Shown: piece by piece, positions 1 through 7,674 of the stretch
How positions within the stretch are numbered: the stretch's first letter is position 1
How the letters are laid out: every line of letters begins with the position of its first letter
NCBI GenBank assembly: GCA_000688775.2
Contig: CP007628.2
Span: 930,001 to 994,000, forward strand
Direction of reading: 5' to 3'
Length of the DNA: 64,000 nt
From: Streptococcus sp. VT 162
GTDB lineage: Bacteria; Bacillota; Bacilli; Lactobacillales; Streptococcaceae
The notes under the pieces: generated by a model
What the model was told of the DNA's origin: nothing
The model's database searches: none
What the model saw: the letters and a program-made list of their open reading frames with translations, nothing else
Position numbers and translations under genes: made by a program

Positions 1-10
1 GAAAAAGAAT

Positions 11-847
11 ATGATGCATCAATTCAATCGAACCATGGAATATCTGGAAAGTAAGTTGGACGCAGAAGTGGATTTGCAGAAATTCCAGCAGCTATCAGGC
101 TATTCTTATGCTCTCTTTAGCAGGCTTTTTTCCATCCTAGCAGATATGACTTTAGCAGAATACTTGCGCAATCGCAGGCTGTCAGAAGCTGTGACGGACT
201 TGCGGGAAGGCTCTGAGAAAGTCATTGACATAGCGATGAAATACGGCTATGAGTCTGCGGATGCCTTCAGCGCAGCCTTCAAGAAATTCCATGGGGCAAC
301 ACCCTCAGAAGTTCGAAATGGAAAACCTTATCGGATCTTTCCTAGACTTCAATTATCCTTAAAAATCACAGGAGGAAAGAACATGGATATCAAGATTCAA
401 AAGAAGCCTGCTTTTACCGTGGCAGGCGTCCTATTGGAGGCTATTGACAATAGCAAATGCCCGTCCGCTTGGGAGAATCTCTATAACAATCACAGCGTTG
501 AAAACCTAGAAAGTTTGGGTAGTGGGCAATCCTTTGGTGTCTGCTCGGATGTCAAAGAAGGAGAAATCATCAACTATATGGCTGCTTATGATGTGACGGA
601 TAAAGCTAAAGCAGAAGAACTAGGTCTGTCCATCAAAGATGTCCCAGCCGCTGAATATGCTATCGTACCAGTCAAAGGCCCTATACCAGCTAGCATTCAC
701 AATGCTTGGAAATATGTCTTGGAGGTCTTTTTCCCTGAAACAGGCTATCGCCACTCAGGAGCCCCAGACTTTGAAGTTTATTTCAAAGGAGATATGTCGT
801 CCCCAGACTACCAAATGGAACTCTGGATACCAGTCATCAGGGACTAG
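11..847 (+). CDS. AraC-family regulator with GyrI-like effector domain (start may lie upstream)
   Basis: Predicted transcription regulator. Residues 5-105 form the two helix-turn-helix motifs of an AraC domain, ending in the typical A-x-x-KKFHGATPSEVR pattern. Residues about 124-278 form a GyrI-like (SOUL/RobA C-terminal) small-molecule-binding domain. This pairing is common in regulators that sense drugs or other hydrophobic ligands. The frame stays open to the window edge, so a start a few codons upstream is possible, but the N-terminus already matches the family. Inside the gene an AGGAGG (370-375) stands 7 bases before an in-frame ATG at 383, exactly at the domain boundary, so a free GyrI-like domain could also be made. 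Target genes are unknown. A stem-loop at 882-911 ends the unit. Confidence 0.85.
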   Translation: MMHQFNRTMEYLESKLDAEVDLQKFQQLSGYSYALFSRLFSILADMTLAEYLRNRRLSEAVTDLREGSEKVIDIAMKYGYESADAFSAAFKKFHGATPSEVRNGKPYRIFPRLQLSLKITGGKNMDIKIQKKPAFTVAGVLLEAIDNSKCPSAWENLYNNHSVENLESLGSGQSFGVCSDVKEGEIINYMAAYDVTDKAKAEELGLSIKDVPAAEYAIVPVKGPIPASIHNAWKYVLEVFFPETGYRHSGAPDFEVYFKGDMSSPDYQMELWIPVIRD

Positions 848-881
848 ATCATTTTCTGATTTTTTATAAAGATGCAAACCT

Positions 882-917
882 AACTCTGTAGAAGATAGCT
901 TTTACAGAGTTTTTCTT
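882..917 (+). terminator. Intrinsic terminator after the AraC/GyrI gene
   Basis: Nine-base-pair stem AACTCTGTA (882-890) with TACAGAGTT (903-911), followed by a T-rich run. It separates the regulator from the glycosyltransferase operon. Confidence 0.7.
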
Positions 918-1038
918 CGTTTGATTGAACGAATTTATGAAAAAAACAGCAAATCTGATTTTACTTTAATTTAAGTATAAGGAATTTTTAAGCATTTTCC
1001 TGTATACTTTTCCAATCATCAAAGAAAGAGGTGTAAAT

Positions 1039-2082
1039 ATGAACTATCTAGTTATCCCAGCTTACGAACCTGACTACAATCTCATCAAATTGATTGAAAA
1101 GATTCACAACAAGAGCGATTTTTACATCATTGTCATTGATGATGGAAGTTCGGCAGAATGCCAAGACATTTTTGCTCAAGCGGAGGATTTTGCGACGGTC
1201 CTTCGCCACCAGGTCAATCAAGGAAAAGGGCAAGCTCTGAAAACAGCCTTTGAGTACATTCAGTCTCTCAATAAACCAGGGACTGTGGTTACAGCAGATG
1301 CAGACGGCCAGCATAGGATCTGGGACATCTTTCGTAGTTTGACCAAATCAAATGAAAATCCTAATACACTTGTCCTTGGTGTCCGTGCCTTTACTGGCAA
1401 GGTTCCCTTGCGTAGTCGCTTTGGAAATAGCTTGACTCGTATCTTGTTTAAACTGCAGACAGGTGTCGCTGTATCCGACACACAGACAGGATTACGTGCC
1501 TTTTCAACGGATCTGATTCCTTTTATGCTTAAGATAGAAGGACAACGGTATGAATACGAGATGAACATGCTCCTTGAAGCAAGCCAAGCCTACCCAATCT
1601 TAGAAGTTCCGATTGAAACGGTCTATATCAACGACAATGAGGCTTCTCACTTCCGACCTATTCGGGATGGCTTGATGATTTATAAAAATATTTTAAAGTT
1701 TGCGCTCTCGTCTTTTAGTAGTTTTATCGTAGATTATGTGGTCTACGCTCTCTCTATTCTATGCTTGAGCTTTATTCCGACAGGTTTGCGTGTCCTTCTC
1801 TCAAATGGTTTGGCACGTGTGACTAGTTCTGTATTTAACTTTTCTACCAACAAAAAATTGGTCTTCAAGAACAAGGCGAGCAGTTTTAAAACAGGATCAG
1901 GTTATTTTGGATTAGCAGTTGGTCTCTTTATCTTAGACACCATCCTGATTCGACTTTTCAATTCTAGTCTTGGAGTCAATTTGCTAATCGCGAAGATACT
2001 TGTTGGAATCATGCTCTTTATCCTCTCTTGGACAGTTCAAACTCGCTTTATTTTCAAAGAAAGGATCTGTAGCCCATTATGA
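1039..2082 (+). CDS. GT2 glycosyltransferase fused to a GtrA-like membrane domain
   Basis: Residues 1 to about 215 are a family 2 glycosyltransferase of the dolichyl-phosphate-mannose-synthase type. It has a nucleotide-binding DDGSS (34-38), a metal-binding DADGQH (87-92) and a conserved FRPIRDG near the end of the domain. Residues about 220-345 hold four hydrophobic segments of the GtrA family, which is associated with moving polyprenyl-linked sugars across the membrane. Such fusions usually charge a lipid carrier with a sugar for transfer to cell-surface glycans; the sugar cannot be told from sequence. A good ribosome site (AAAGAGGTG) precedes the ATG. The stop overlaps the next start (ATGA), so the next gene is translationally coupled. 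Confidence 0.85.
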   Translation: MNYLVIPAYEPDYNLIKLIEKIHNKSDFYIIVIDDGSSAECQDIFAQAEDFATVLRHQVNQGKGQALKTAFEYIQSLNKPGTVVTADADGQHRIWDIFRSLTKSNENPNTLVLGVRAFTGKVPLRSRFGNSLTRILFKLQTGVAVSDTQTGLRAFSTDLIPFMLKIEGQRYEYEMNMLLEASQAYPILEVPIETVYINDNEASHFRPIRDGLMIYKNILKFALSSFSSFIVDYVVYALSILCLSFIPTGLRVLLSNGLARVTSSVFNFSTNKKLVFKNKASSFKTGSGYFGLAVGLFILDTILIRLFNSSLGVNLLIAKILVGIMLFILSWTVQTRFIFKERICSPL

Positions 2083-2990
2083 AAGTTTTAAAGAAACCCT
2101 ATCTATACGCCTCGGTCTTGGGCTTGCTCCTGACAAGTTCCTTTACCTATTCGATGTTGAAGACCTTTGTACTTGCTGAAACGATTTCTACTGTATCTAA
2201 TGCCAGCTCAACGTCTAACACCACAGCAGCAAGTCAGGCAGCAAAAAATGCCCAGGTGACGGATACTAGCTATTCAGATGGAAATATCAGTGTCAACCTC
2301 ACTGAAAAGACTGTGAATGAAACGCAGGTCTATGTGGCAGATATAAACCTTAGTTCATCGAATTATCTCAAAACAGCTCTAGCTCAAAACTCCTATGGAA
2401 CCAACGTCACAGCTAAAACCTCTGTAACGGCTGCTGAAAACAATGCTATTCTAGCTGTCAACGGTGACTACTATGGAGCTAATAGCTCTGGTTATGTTAT
2501 CCGTAATGGAGTTGTATATCGGGACAGTGTCCGTGAAGATGCTAGTAACGGTGACCTTGCTATTTACAAGGACGGCTCCTTTAAAATCATCTACGAGGAC
2601 CAAGTTTCAGTTGATCAGTTGGTTCAGGACGGTGTCGTCAATCTACTGGCATTTGGTCCGTCTCTAGTTGAGAATGGAGAAATATCCGTTGATACCAATA
2701 CAGAAGTCGGTCAAGCCATGTCATCCAATCCTCGTACAGCTATTGGGATTATCGATGAAAACCACTACATCATCGTCGTTTCGGATGGTCGTACCTCTGA
2801 AAGCAAGGGATTGTCTCTTTACCAGATGGCAGAAGTGATGAAATCTTACGGAGTGAAGACAGCCTATAACCTTGATGGTGGTGGATCCTCAACTCTCTAC
2901 TTTAACGGTCAGGTAATCAATAAACCGACTACAGGTGGAAGCAAGATATCAGAAAGGGCGGTGAGTGATATTGTCTACATCGGTTACTAA
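2079..2990 (+). CDS. Exported phosphodiester glycosidase (NAGPA-domain) family protein
   Basis: An N-terminal hydrophobic segment (residues about 9-33) looks like a signal anchor. It is followed by a Ser/Thr/Ala-rich linker to about residue 65 and then a NAGPA-type domain (about 115-303). Family hallmarks are NGDYYG (128-133), R-T-A-I-G near 220 and NLDGGGSST (264-272). Mammalian NAGPA removes GlcNAc from a phosphodiester; bacterial members act on exopolysaccharide or cell-wall glycans outside the membrane. It overlaps the GT2-GtrA gene upstream by 4 bases and the small membrane gene downstream by 26, so all three are probably co-expressed for surface glycan work. The substrate is unknown. 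Confidence 0.8.
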   Translation: MKVLKKPYLYASVLGLLLTSSFTYSMLKTFVLAETISTVSNASSTSNTTAASQAAKNAQVTDTSYSDGNISVNLTEKTVNETQVYVADINLSSSNYLKTALAQNSYGTNVTAKTSVTAAENNAILAVNGDYYGANSSGYVIRNGVVYRDSVREDASNGDLAIYKDGSFKIIYEDQVSVDQLVQDGVVNLLAFGPSLVENGEISVDTNTEVGQAMSSNPRTAIGIIDENHYIIVVSDGRTSESKGLSLYQMAEVMKSYGVKTAYNLDGGGSSTLYFNGQVINKPTTGGSKISERAVSDIVYIGY

Positions 2991-3363
2991 AATCAAAAAC
3001 AAACGTCTCAAAAAGACACTCGTTAGCTATAGTCTTCTCACTATTTTCTTCTTTGCATTTAGCCGTATCTACGAGTCCTTTAGTTTTGGGGAGACCTCGC
3101 TTCATATGCACTATCTCTTTGCAGTCCCTCTAGTAGGGGGCATCGTTCTAGCATTATTGTTGAAAATCATGCCAAACTTAGGGCGACTCAGCCTAAACTT
3201 GTGGAACTCAGCAGTTGCAGTCCTAACAGCTGGAATGCTCTTTCGAGGAATTGTCAATCTATCAGGTCGTTCAACGACCTTAGATCAACCTTACTGGTAT
3301 GTTGGCCTAGCCTTTGTTATTTTGGCTATCGCCTCGCTTTTCTTTCATAAGAAAAACAGTTAA
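2965..3363 (+). CDS. Small four-helix membrane protein of the glycan operon
   Basis: About 130 residues with a basic N-terminus (KIKNKRLKK) and four hydrophobic segments (about 18-38, 50-68, 74-98 and 108-128). It starts with GTG inside the end of the glycosidase gene, or with TTG at 2971; an AGAAAGGG lies upstream at 2951-2958. No catalytic motif was recognised. Its coupling to the GT2-GtrA and glycosidase genes suggests a supporting role in the same surface glycan process. A stem-loop follows at 3381-3414. Confidence 0.65.
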   Translation: MILSTSVTKIKNKRLKKTLVSYSLLTIFFFAFSRIYESFSFGETSLHMHYLFAVPLVGGIVLALLLKIMPNLGRLSLNLWNSAVAVLTAGMLFRGIVNLSGRSTTLDQPYWYVGLAFVILAIASLFFHKKNS

Positions 3364-3380
3364 AAATTAGCTTAAGAATT

Positions 3381-3418
3381 GAAAACTGGTTGTTGAGAAA
3401 AACAGCCAGTTTTCTTGT
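3381..3418 (+). terminator. Probable terminator of the glycan operon
   Basis: GAAAACTGG (3381-3389) pairs with CCAGTTTTC (3406-3414), with further pairing inside. The T-run after the stem is short and interrupted, so strength is uncertain. Confidence 0.5.
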
Positions 3419-3530
3419 AGAAATTCATGACCATAGATCACAAATACCCATATTTTTTGTTTGGATTTTATGGGGCATGAGAATAGTTTTCTCGGTATAA
3501 TAGTCCCATAGAAGATAAGGAGGCAGGAAT

Positions 3531-4445
3531 ATGCAGATGTATTTTGGAGATGTGTCACTTTGCTATAGCTATTCATTGGCAATGGCACTGGATAGCTATG
3601 GTTATGACTTTAAAGCAGACTTTTTAGAGGCAATTATGGTGATGGGCAATGGCGCTAGTATCGTAAAGGAAGATGACCAGCACCCTCTAGTATTCTTTGA
3701 TAACGGAATGCCAGATCTTTCCATCTCCCATTCCTTAAAAATACTAGGTTTTGACTATGAGGATTTCTATCTAAAAGATGGAACTGAAGTTGATTTGGAA
3801 GAGATTAAAGGAAAGTTGGAAACCTTTCTGTCCAATGGACCTGTCGTACTGGGACCTCTTGATATGGGGCATCTGACCTACAATCCCAATTACACAATTC
3901 TTTATGGTGTGGATCACTTCGTAACCGTGTATGGCATTGATCATCAGCACCTCTATTTGCATGATCCAGCTGGTTTTGCCTGCATGAAGGTTGCTTTTAA
4001 TGACATATTAGAAGCCTGGAAGGCAGAGACTATTGACTATAAGCGTGGATCTTACTCCATGTGGGGAAATTTTAAGAAGGTCAAGAGTCCGAGTCAGACT
4101 GAAATCTATCAGGAAACGGCAAAGATTATAAAGTCCCGATATCAGAATGGTCAAAACGGTGTTTTGAAATGCTATGCAAAAGCAGTTACTGAAAACGGCT
4201 TAAATACTGAGCAAAAACAATTGCATCAGTATTTCAGCTTTAAACTTGCGGCTGTTCGAAATCTCTATCTCAGTAAATTCTTAAAGGCGTATGATCCAGA
4301 AGGGGCAAGATTAAAAGAGGAATTGGCATCTCTATTTGGCCAAGCTCATCTTTCATGTTTAAAAGAAGATTACCAAGAACTATCCCGCTTGCTCTGTCAG
4401 ATAGCAGAAGTAGATGGTCTCTTTAAAGATTTATATATAAAGTAG
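3531..4445 (+). CDS. BtrH-N-like protein with a papain-type fold
   Basis: The first 150 residues match the BtrH N-terminal pattern: a cysteine in a helix start (C11 in SLCYSYSLAMA), a histidine in DHFVTVYGID (H129) and an aspartate in HDPAG (D145). This is the Cys-His-Asp layout of papain/NlpC-like folds that act as acyltransferases or peptidases on carrier-bound peptides. The C-terminal half (about 180-304) is helical and without a named domain. It has its own -10 (TATAAT at 3496-3501) and an AAGGAGG ribosome site. Nothing nearby looks like a peptide or antibiotic pathway, so the substrate is unknown. It could also be a structural homologue without activity. Confidence 0.6.
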   Translation: MQMYFGDVSLCYSYSLAMALDSYGYDFKADFLEAIMVMGNGASIVKEDDQHPLVFFDNGMPDLSISHSLKILGFDYEDFYLKDGTEVDLEEIKGKLETFLSNGPVVLGPLDMGHLTYNPNYTILYGVDHFVTVYGIDHQHLYLHDPAGFACMKVAFNDILEAWKAETIDYKRGSYSMWGNFKKVKSPSQTEIYQETAKIIKSRYQNGQNGVLKCYAKAVTENGLNTEQKQLHQYFSFKLAAVRNLYLSKFLKAYDPEGARLKEELASLFGQAHLSCLKEDYQELSRLLCQIAEVDGLFKDLYIK

Positions 4446-4555
4446 TGACTATAAGCATAAAAAAATAGTTAGTAGAAGCAGTTTTTCTTAAAATGAAGAA
4501 CTGCTTTTTGATTATGTGACTATTAGTCCGTCTCGCTCCGTAAGGCCCTGGGACA

Positions 4556-4578
4556 AACCACCCGTTAGACGGGTGGTT
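4556..4578. repeat. Perfect 9-bp hairpin before the DinB-like gene
   Basis: AACCACCCG (4556-4564), loop TTAGA, then CGGGTGGTT (4570-4578). It is GC-rich against its AT-rich surroundings and has no T-run, so it is not a plain terminator. It resembles subterminal hairpins of IS200/IS605-type remnants, but no transposase is present. An extended -10 promoter starts 8 bases downstream. Confidence 0.5.
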
Positions 4579-4585
4579 ATGATTA

Positions 4586-4594
4586 TGGTATAAT
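4586..4594 (+). promoter_or_regulatory. Extended -10 promoter for the DinB-like gene
   Basis: TGG-TATAAT (TG at 4586-4587, TATAAT 4589-4594), about 50 bases upstream of the GTG start at 4643. Confidence 0.55.
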
Positions 4595-4642
4595 GAAGTA
4601 AGAAAACACCTTAAACTACTAGAAAATGAAGGGAGAAATCCT

Positions 4643-5185
4643 GTGACTAGACCAAAAACCAAAGAGGAGCTAGTGTTAGCCTCTAAGGAAAACTATGAAA
4701 AACTTAATCTCCTAATTTCTCACCTAAGTGAAGAGGAGCTACAGACTCCTTTTGATTTTTCAAAAGACCAAAAGAAAAAAGAAGCTCACTGGAAAAGAGA
4801 TAAAAATCTACGGGATGTCCTGATCCATCTCTATGAATGGCATCAGCTGCTTTTGATCTGGGTACATTCCAATCAAAAGGGTCTTGAAAGACCTTTTCTC
4901 CCTGAACCTTATAATTGGAAAACCTATGGAGAAATGAATGACGCATTTTGGAAGAAGCACCAGAAAACGACATTAGAAGAATCAACTAGACTCTTGGCGC
5001 AATCGCATAGAGAGGTTTTAGAGTTGATGGAAGGCTTTAGCAATGACCAACTCTTTACCAAAGGTATCTATAAGTGGACAGGAGGGACAAGTCTAGGTTC
5101 CTACTTTGTTAGTAGCACCTCCAGCCACTATGACTGGGCTATCAAAAAACTTAAAGCTCATCAGAAAAATTGTAAGACTAGCTAG
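4643..5185 (+). CDS. ClbS/DfsB-family (DUF1706, DinB-like) four-helix protein
   Basis: 180 residues starting with GTG after GGGAGA. The layout is that of the ClbS/DfsB/IrcA family within the DinB/YfiT superfamily: an N-terminal helix TKEELVLASKENYEKL, a central DVLIHLYEWHQLLLIW carrying a metal-type histidine, and a C-terminal FVSSTSSHYDWAIKKL. Family members include the colibactin self-resistance hydrolase ClbS and stress-related thiol- or metal-dependent enzymes; most are uncharacterised. It stands alone, between a hairpin/promoter and a degenerate repeat array. Confidence 0.75.
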   Translation: MTRPKTKEELVLASKENYEKLNLLISHLSEEELQTPFDFSKDQKKKEAHWKRDKNLRDVLIHLYEWHQLLLIWVHSNQKGLERPFLPEPYNWKTYGEMNDAFWKKHQKTTLEESTRLLAQSHREVLELMEGFSNDQLFTKGIYKWTGGTSLGSYFVSSTSSHYDWAIKKLKAHQKNCKTS

Positions 5186-5189
5186 TTGA

Positions 5190-5439
5190 AGTGCTATTGA
5201 AATTCACCAAAGGTTATTCTAAGCTTCGAATAACTTCATTCTCGTGATTTTTGAGTTATTCTAGCTTTAGGATCCTTCAAAAATTAAATTTTAAGGCTAT
5301 CATAGACTTAGAATAGCTCTAAAACATTTATTTTATAGTAAATCTAAGTTTAGAATTGCATTGATATTAAAGTAATTGAGCTGTTCGATGCTTAGAATGC
5401 CTTTGTTCTGAGAAATGTTGACTATAAACTGCTTAGAAT
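5190..5439. repeat. Degenerate tandem array, 41-42 bp period, six units
   Basis: A conserved heptamer recurs at near-constant spacing: TTCGAAT (5225), TTAGGAT (5267), then TTAGAAT at 5308, 5350, 5392 and 5433. The intervals are 42, 41, 42, 42 and 41 bases. The six bases before the heptamer also resemble each other (often TCTAAGC or ATGC), so some units carry a short inverted repeat around AAGCTT. The rest of each unit is AT-rich and diverged. No open frame crosses the array. It fills the gap between the DinB-like gene and a membrane-protein gene; function unknown. Confidence 0.65.
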
Positions 5440-5469
5440 GGAGTTTTTCTGATATAGGATGATAGATAG

Positions 5470-5973
5470 ATGGGGGAGATGATGAACGTACAAAAAGAGA
5501 AAGTTAGAAAAGAGTTGCTGTCCCTCTGTTTGGGAGAACTTACAGCCGTCCTATCCTTTTGGTTTTGTTTTTTCCTTTTGAAAAATCGGCTTAGTGACGT
5601 GAATAGTCTAGTAACCATTCTCTATCCCTTGTATTTACTGACATTTATTTTGCTTCAAGGTTCAATCTATTGGGCGATTTTGATTAGAAGACTCTCGAAA
5701 CCTCAGTTCGGAAGCGCTAGTGTCCCCAAACTATATGGTTGTTTCAGAATACTAGACCTTGTTTTACTTATTTCAGGCTTTCCTTTTATAGTCTGGAATA
5801 CACAGAGTTTCCAAGTGGGTATTATAGCCATGCTAATACAGCTTTTTGCCCTTATCGAATGGGTAAATTATTTCCTCCTACGTTTATCCTATAGTCTAAA
5901 TCCACTTGTTTTATGGAAACGAATTACTAAGGGAAAACTTGAAAAGAGCAGAATAGCCAAGGAGTTGGGGTAG
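5470..5973 (+). CDS. Small multi-spanning membrane protein, function unknown
   Basis: 167 residues (fewer if translation starts at the ATG at 5479 or 5482). Four hydrophobic segments lie at about 22-40, 48-70, 90-107 and 116-135, with a basic cytoplasmic tail (KRITKGKLEKSRIAKELG). No family motif was recognised. It sits directly after the 41-42 bp repeat array, which could carry its regulatory region. It lies among accessory genes that include an Imm70 immunity gene, so a role in defence or immunity is possible but not shown. Confidence 0.6.
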   Translation: MGEMMNVQKEKVRKELLSLCLGELTAVLSFWFCFFLLKNRLSDVNSLVTILYPLYLLTFILLQGSIYWAILIRRLSKPQFGSASVPKLYGCFRILDLVLLISGFPFIVWNTQSFQVGIIAMLIQLFALIEWVNYFLLRLSYSLNPLVLWKRITKGKLEKSRIAKELG

Positions 5974-6059
5974 GGGATAATGAATGTATGTTTTAGATAC
6001 TATCAATATAAAACTTTATTTGACGTTAAATAATATTAAAAATGAATAGGAGAATATCT

Positions 6060-6476
6060 ATGTCTGTAGGGTTAATGGTTGGTTATAATTGGTGGACTAT
6101 AGGAGAAGGGAGTCTTTTTAATTCATTCTTTTCGACTATTTTCATTCGATTAGAGAATAATGAGTGGGGAAGTAGATACCCAGTAATAATGAATAAGCTT
6201 TACTGGGGAGATGTTCCTTTTGAATCTGTTGAAAGAGGAATAGCTGAGTTGGTATCTATCCAAGAGGAGTTGAAAAAATTTCTCCCTCAGGATGTTATAT
6301 GGGATTTTGAAGACTTGTCACTCACTCCTCCTTGGGGAAATAATATCGCAGAGCATATAACAAATTTATCACATTATTTCATAACGAGTTCCGGAAAAGA
6401 TTTAATCGAAGTTTTGCTGACTAGTTTTAGATTTGCACTTGAGCACGGTCAAAATGTGAGTGTAAAAAGTATTTGA
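6060..6476 (+). CDS. Imm70-family immunity protein (orphan)
   Basis: 138 residues from the ATG at 6060, chosen because AGGAG (6048-6052) stands 7 bases before it; an in-frame ATG at 6042 lacks such a site. The sequence follows the Imm70 pattern: start MSVGLMVGYNWWTIGEG, then the conserved SRYPVIMNKLYWG and the block VIWDFEDLSLTPPWGNNI followed by ITNLSHYF. Imm70 proteins are cytosolic immunity partners of polymorphic toxins. No toxin gene is next to it, so it may protect against toxins made by neighbours or be left from a lost toxin locus. Confidence 0.75.
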   Translation: MSVGLMVGYNWWTIGEGSLFNSFFSTIFIRLENNEWGSRYPVIMNKLYWGDVPFESVERGIAELVSIQEELKKFLPQDVIWDFEDLSLTPPWGNNIAEHITNLSHYFITSSGKDLIEVLLTSFRFALEHGQNVSVKSI

Positions 6477-6542
6477 AACTCAATAAATCAAAGATTCATT
6501 TATGCTATAATATTCATAATGAATTTTCAGAAAGGAAACTCA

Positions 6543-7235
6543 ATGCCCTACAAATTTCTACTTTTTGATCTAGATCACACCTTGCTTGATTTTGATGCTG
6601 CTGAGGATGTAGCTTTGACACAACTTCTAAAAGAAGAAGGAGTTGCGGATATCCAAGCCTATAAAGACTATTACGTTCCTATGAACAAGGCTCTATGGAA
6701 GGACTTGGAGCAAAAGAAAATCAGTAAACAAGAACTGGTTAACACGCGCTTTTCACGTTTGTTTGCTCATTTTGGACTGGAGAAAGACGGTAGGTTGCTT
6801 GCTCAGCGTTACCAATTTTACTTAGCCCAACAGGGACAAACTCTGTCGGGTGCTCATGAACTCTTGGATAGCCTCATCGAACGTGATTATGATCTGTACG
6901 CTGCGACAAATGGCATTACTGTCATTCAGACGGGTCGTCTGGCTCAATCAGGTCTGGCTCCCTATTTCAACCAAGTCTTTATCTCCGAGCAATTGCAAAC
7001 GCAAAAGCCTGATGCATTATTCTATGAAAAAATCGGTCAGCAGATTGTAGGATTTAGTAAAGAAAAGACGCTGATGATCGGAGATTCCTTAACGGCTGAT
7101 ATTCAAGGAGGCAATAATGCAGGGATTGATACTATCTGGTACAATCCTCATCACCTCGAAAATCATACACAAGCCCAGCCAACTTATGAAGTTCATTCTT
7201 ACCAAGACTTGCTGAATTTTTTAGATGCTTTGTAG
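6543..7235 (+). CDS. HAD hydrolase of the YjjG/YfnB nucleotidase type
   Basis: 230 residues from the ATG at 6543 (AGAAAGGAAA ahead). HAD motif I is FDLDHTLLDF (nucleophile D9, acid D11). A helical cap follows, then motif II near AATNGI, the motif III lysine in QKPD and motif IV MIGDSLTADIQGG. The nearest described relatives are YjjG/YfnB pyrimidine 5'-nucleotidases, which dephosphorylate non-canonical nucleotides. The exact substrate is not readable from sequence. It sits between two small accessory genes. Confidence 0.8.
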   Translation: MPYKFLLFDLDHTLLDFDAAEDVALTQLLKEEGVADIQAYKDYYVPMNKALWKDLEQKKISKQELVNTRFSRLFAHFGLEKDGRLLAQRYQFYLAQQGQTLSGAHELLDSLIERDYDLYAATNGITVIQTGRLAQSGLAPYFNQVFISEQLQTQKPDALFYEKIGQQIVGFSKEKTLMIGDSLTADIQGGNNAGIDTIWYNPHHLENHTQAQPTYEVHSYQDLLNFLDAL

Positions 7236-7258
7236 TGATTTCCCTAAGAGGTGTTGAT

Positions 7259-7552
7259 ATGGAAACTAAAGTCATTGAAGAGATTGATAACTTACTAAAT
7301 CTCATCGAGCAGTATCAGTTAAAAGGTGTGGTTGCCCAAGTAAATTCGTTAAAAGAGTTAAAGTATATCATAAGCAATCATATAGAGTTAAGTACTCGAG
7401 AGAAGATGAATATCCACCATTCACTCTTTCTTCCTAGGGGTGGCTTATCTGAACTCTACTATATGGATGCTAATTTTGAACGGATGAAGTCTGTAAATAA
7501 TCAACTTTCCTATGCTATTGATACAATCGAAAAGTTTTTAATGGCTGATTGA
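7259..7552 (+). CDS. Small PRGGLSE-motif protein, possibly immunity-type
   Basis: 97 residues from the ATG at 7259 (AAGAGGTG upstream). It is helical and acidic with a conserved-looking HHSLFLPRGGLSELYY in the middle. That block, ending in a tyrosine-rich turn, is shared by small uncharacterised proteins often found near immunity genes. No enzyme motif is present. With the Imm70 gene 0.8 kb upstream this suggests a small immunity island, but the assignment rests on context and one motif. Confidence 0.5.
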   Translation: METKVIEEIDNLLNLIEQYQLKGVVAQVNSLKELKYIISNHIELSTREKMNIHHSLFLPRGGLSELYYMDANFERMKSVNNQLSYAIDTIEKFLMAD

Positions 7553-7608
7553 TACTGTGAATACTAATGTCAAATAACAGGGTCAATAACAGTATATATA
7601 AGAACTGT

Positions 7609-7643
7609 AAAAAGTGGTTTAGATAGCCACTTTTTGCTATAAT
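7609..7643 (+). promoter_or_regulatory. Terminator-like hairpin overlapping an extended -10 promoter
   Basis: AAAAAGTGG (7609-7617) pairs with CCACTTTTT (7627-7635), a good intrinsic terminator for the upstream gene. The last T of the stem begins TGC-TATAAT (7635-7643), an extended -10 for the DUF4336 gene at 7675. Confidence 0.65.
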
Positions 7644-7674
7644 AGAGGCAGTAAAAATAAAGGAATGGTAAACG

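Noticed and set aside
5190..5439. CRISPR-like spacing of repeats
   Set aside because: Only about seven bases are well conserved per unit, there are no unique spacers of constant size between long identical repeats, and no cas genes are present.
6042..6059. Upstream ATG of the Imm70 gene as the true start
   Set aside because: The AGGAG site lies inside that extension and points to the ATG at 6060, where family similarity begins.
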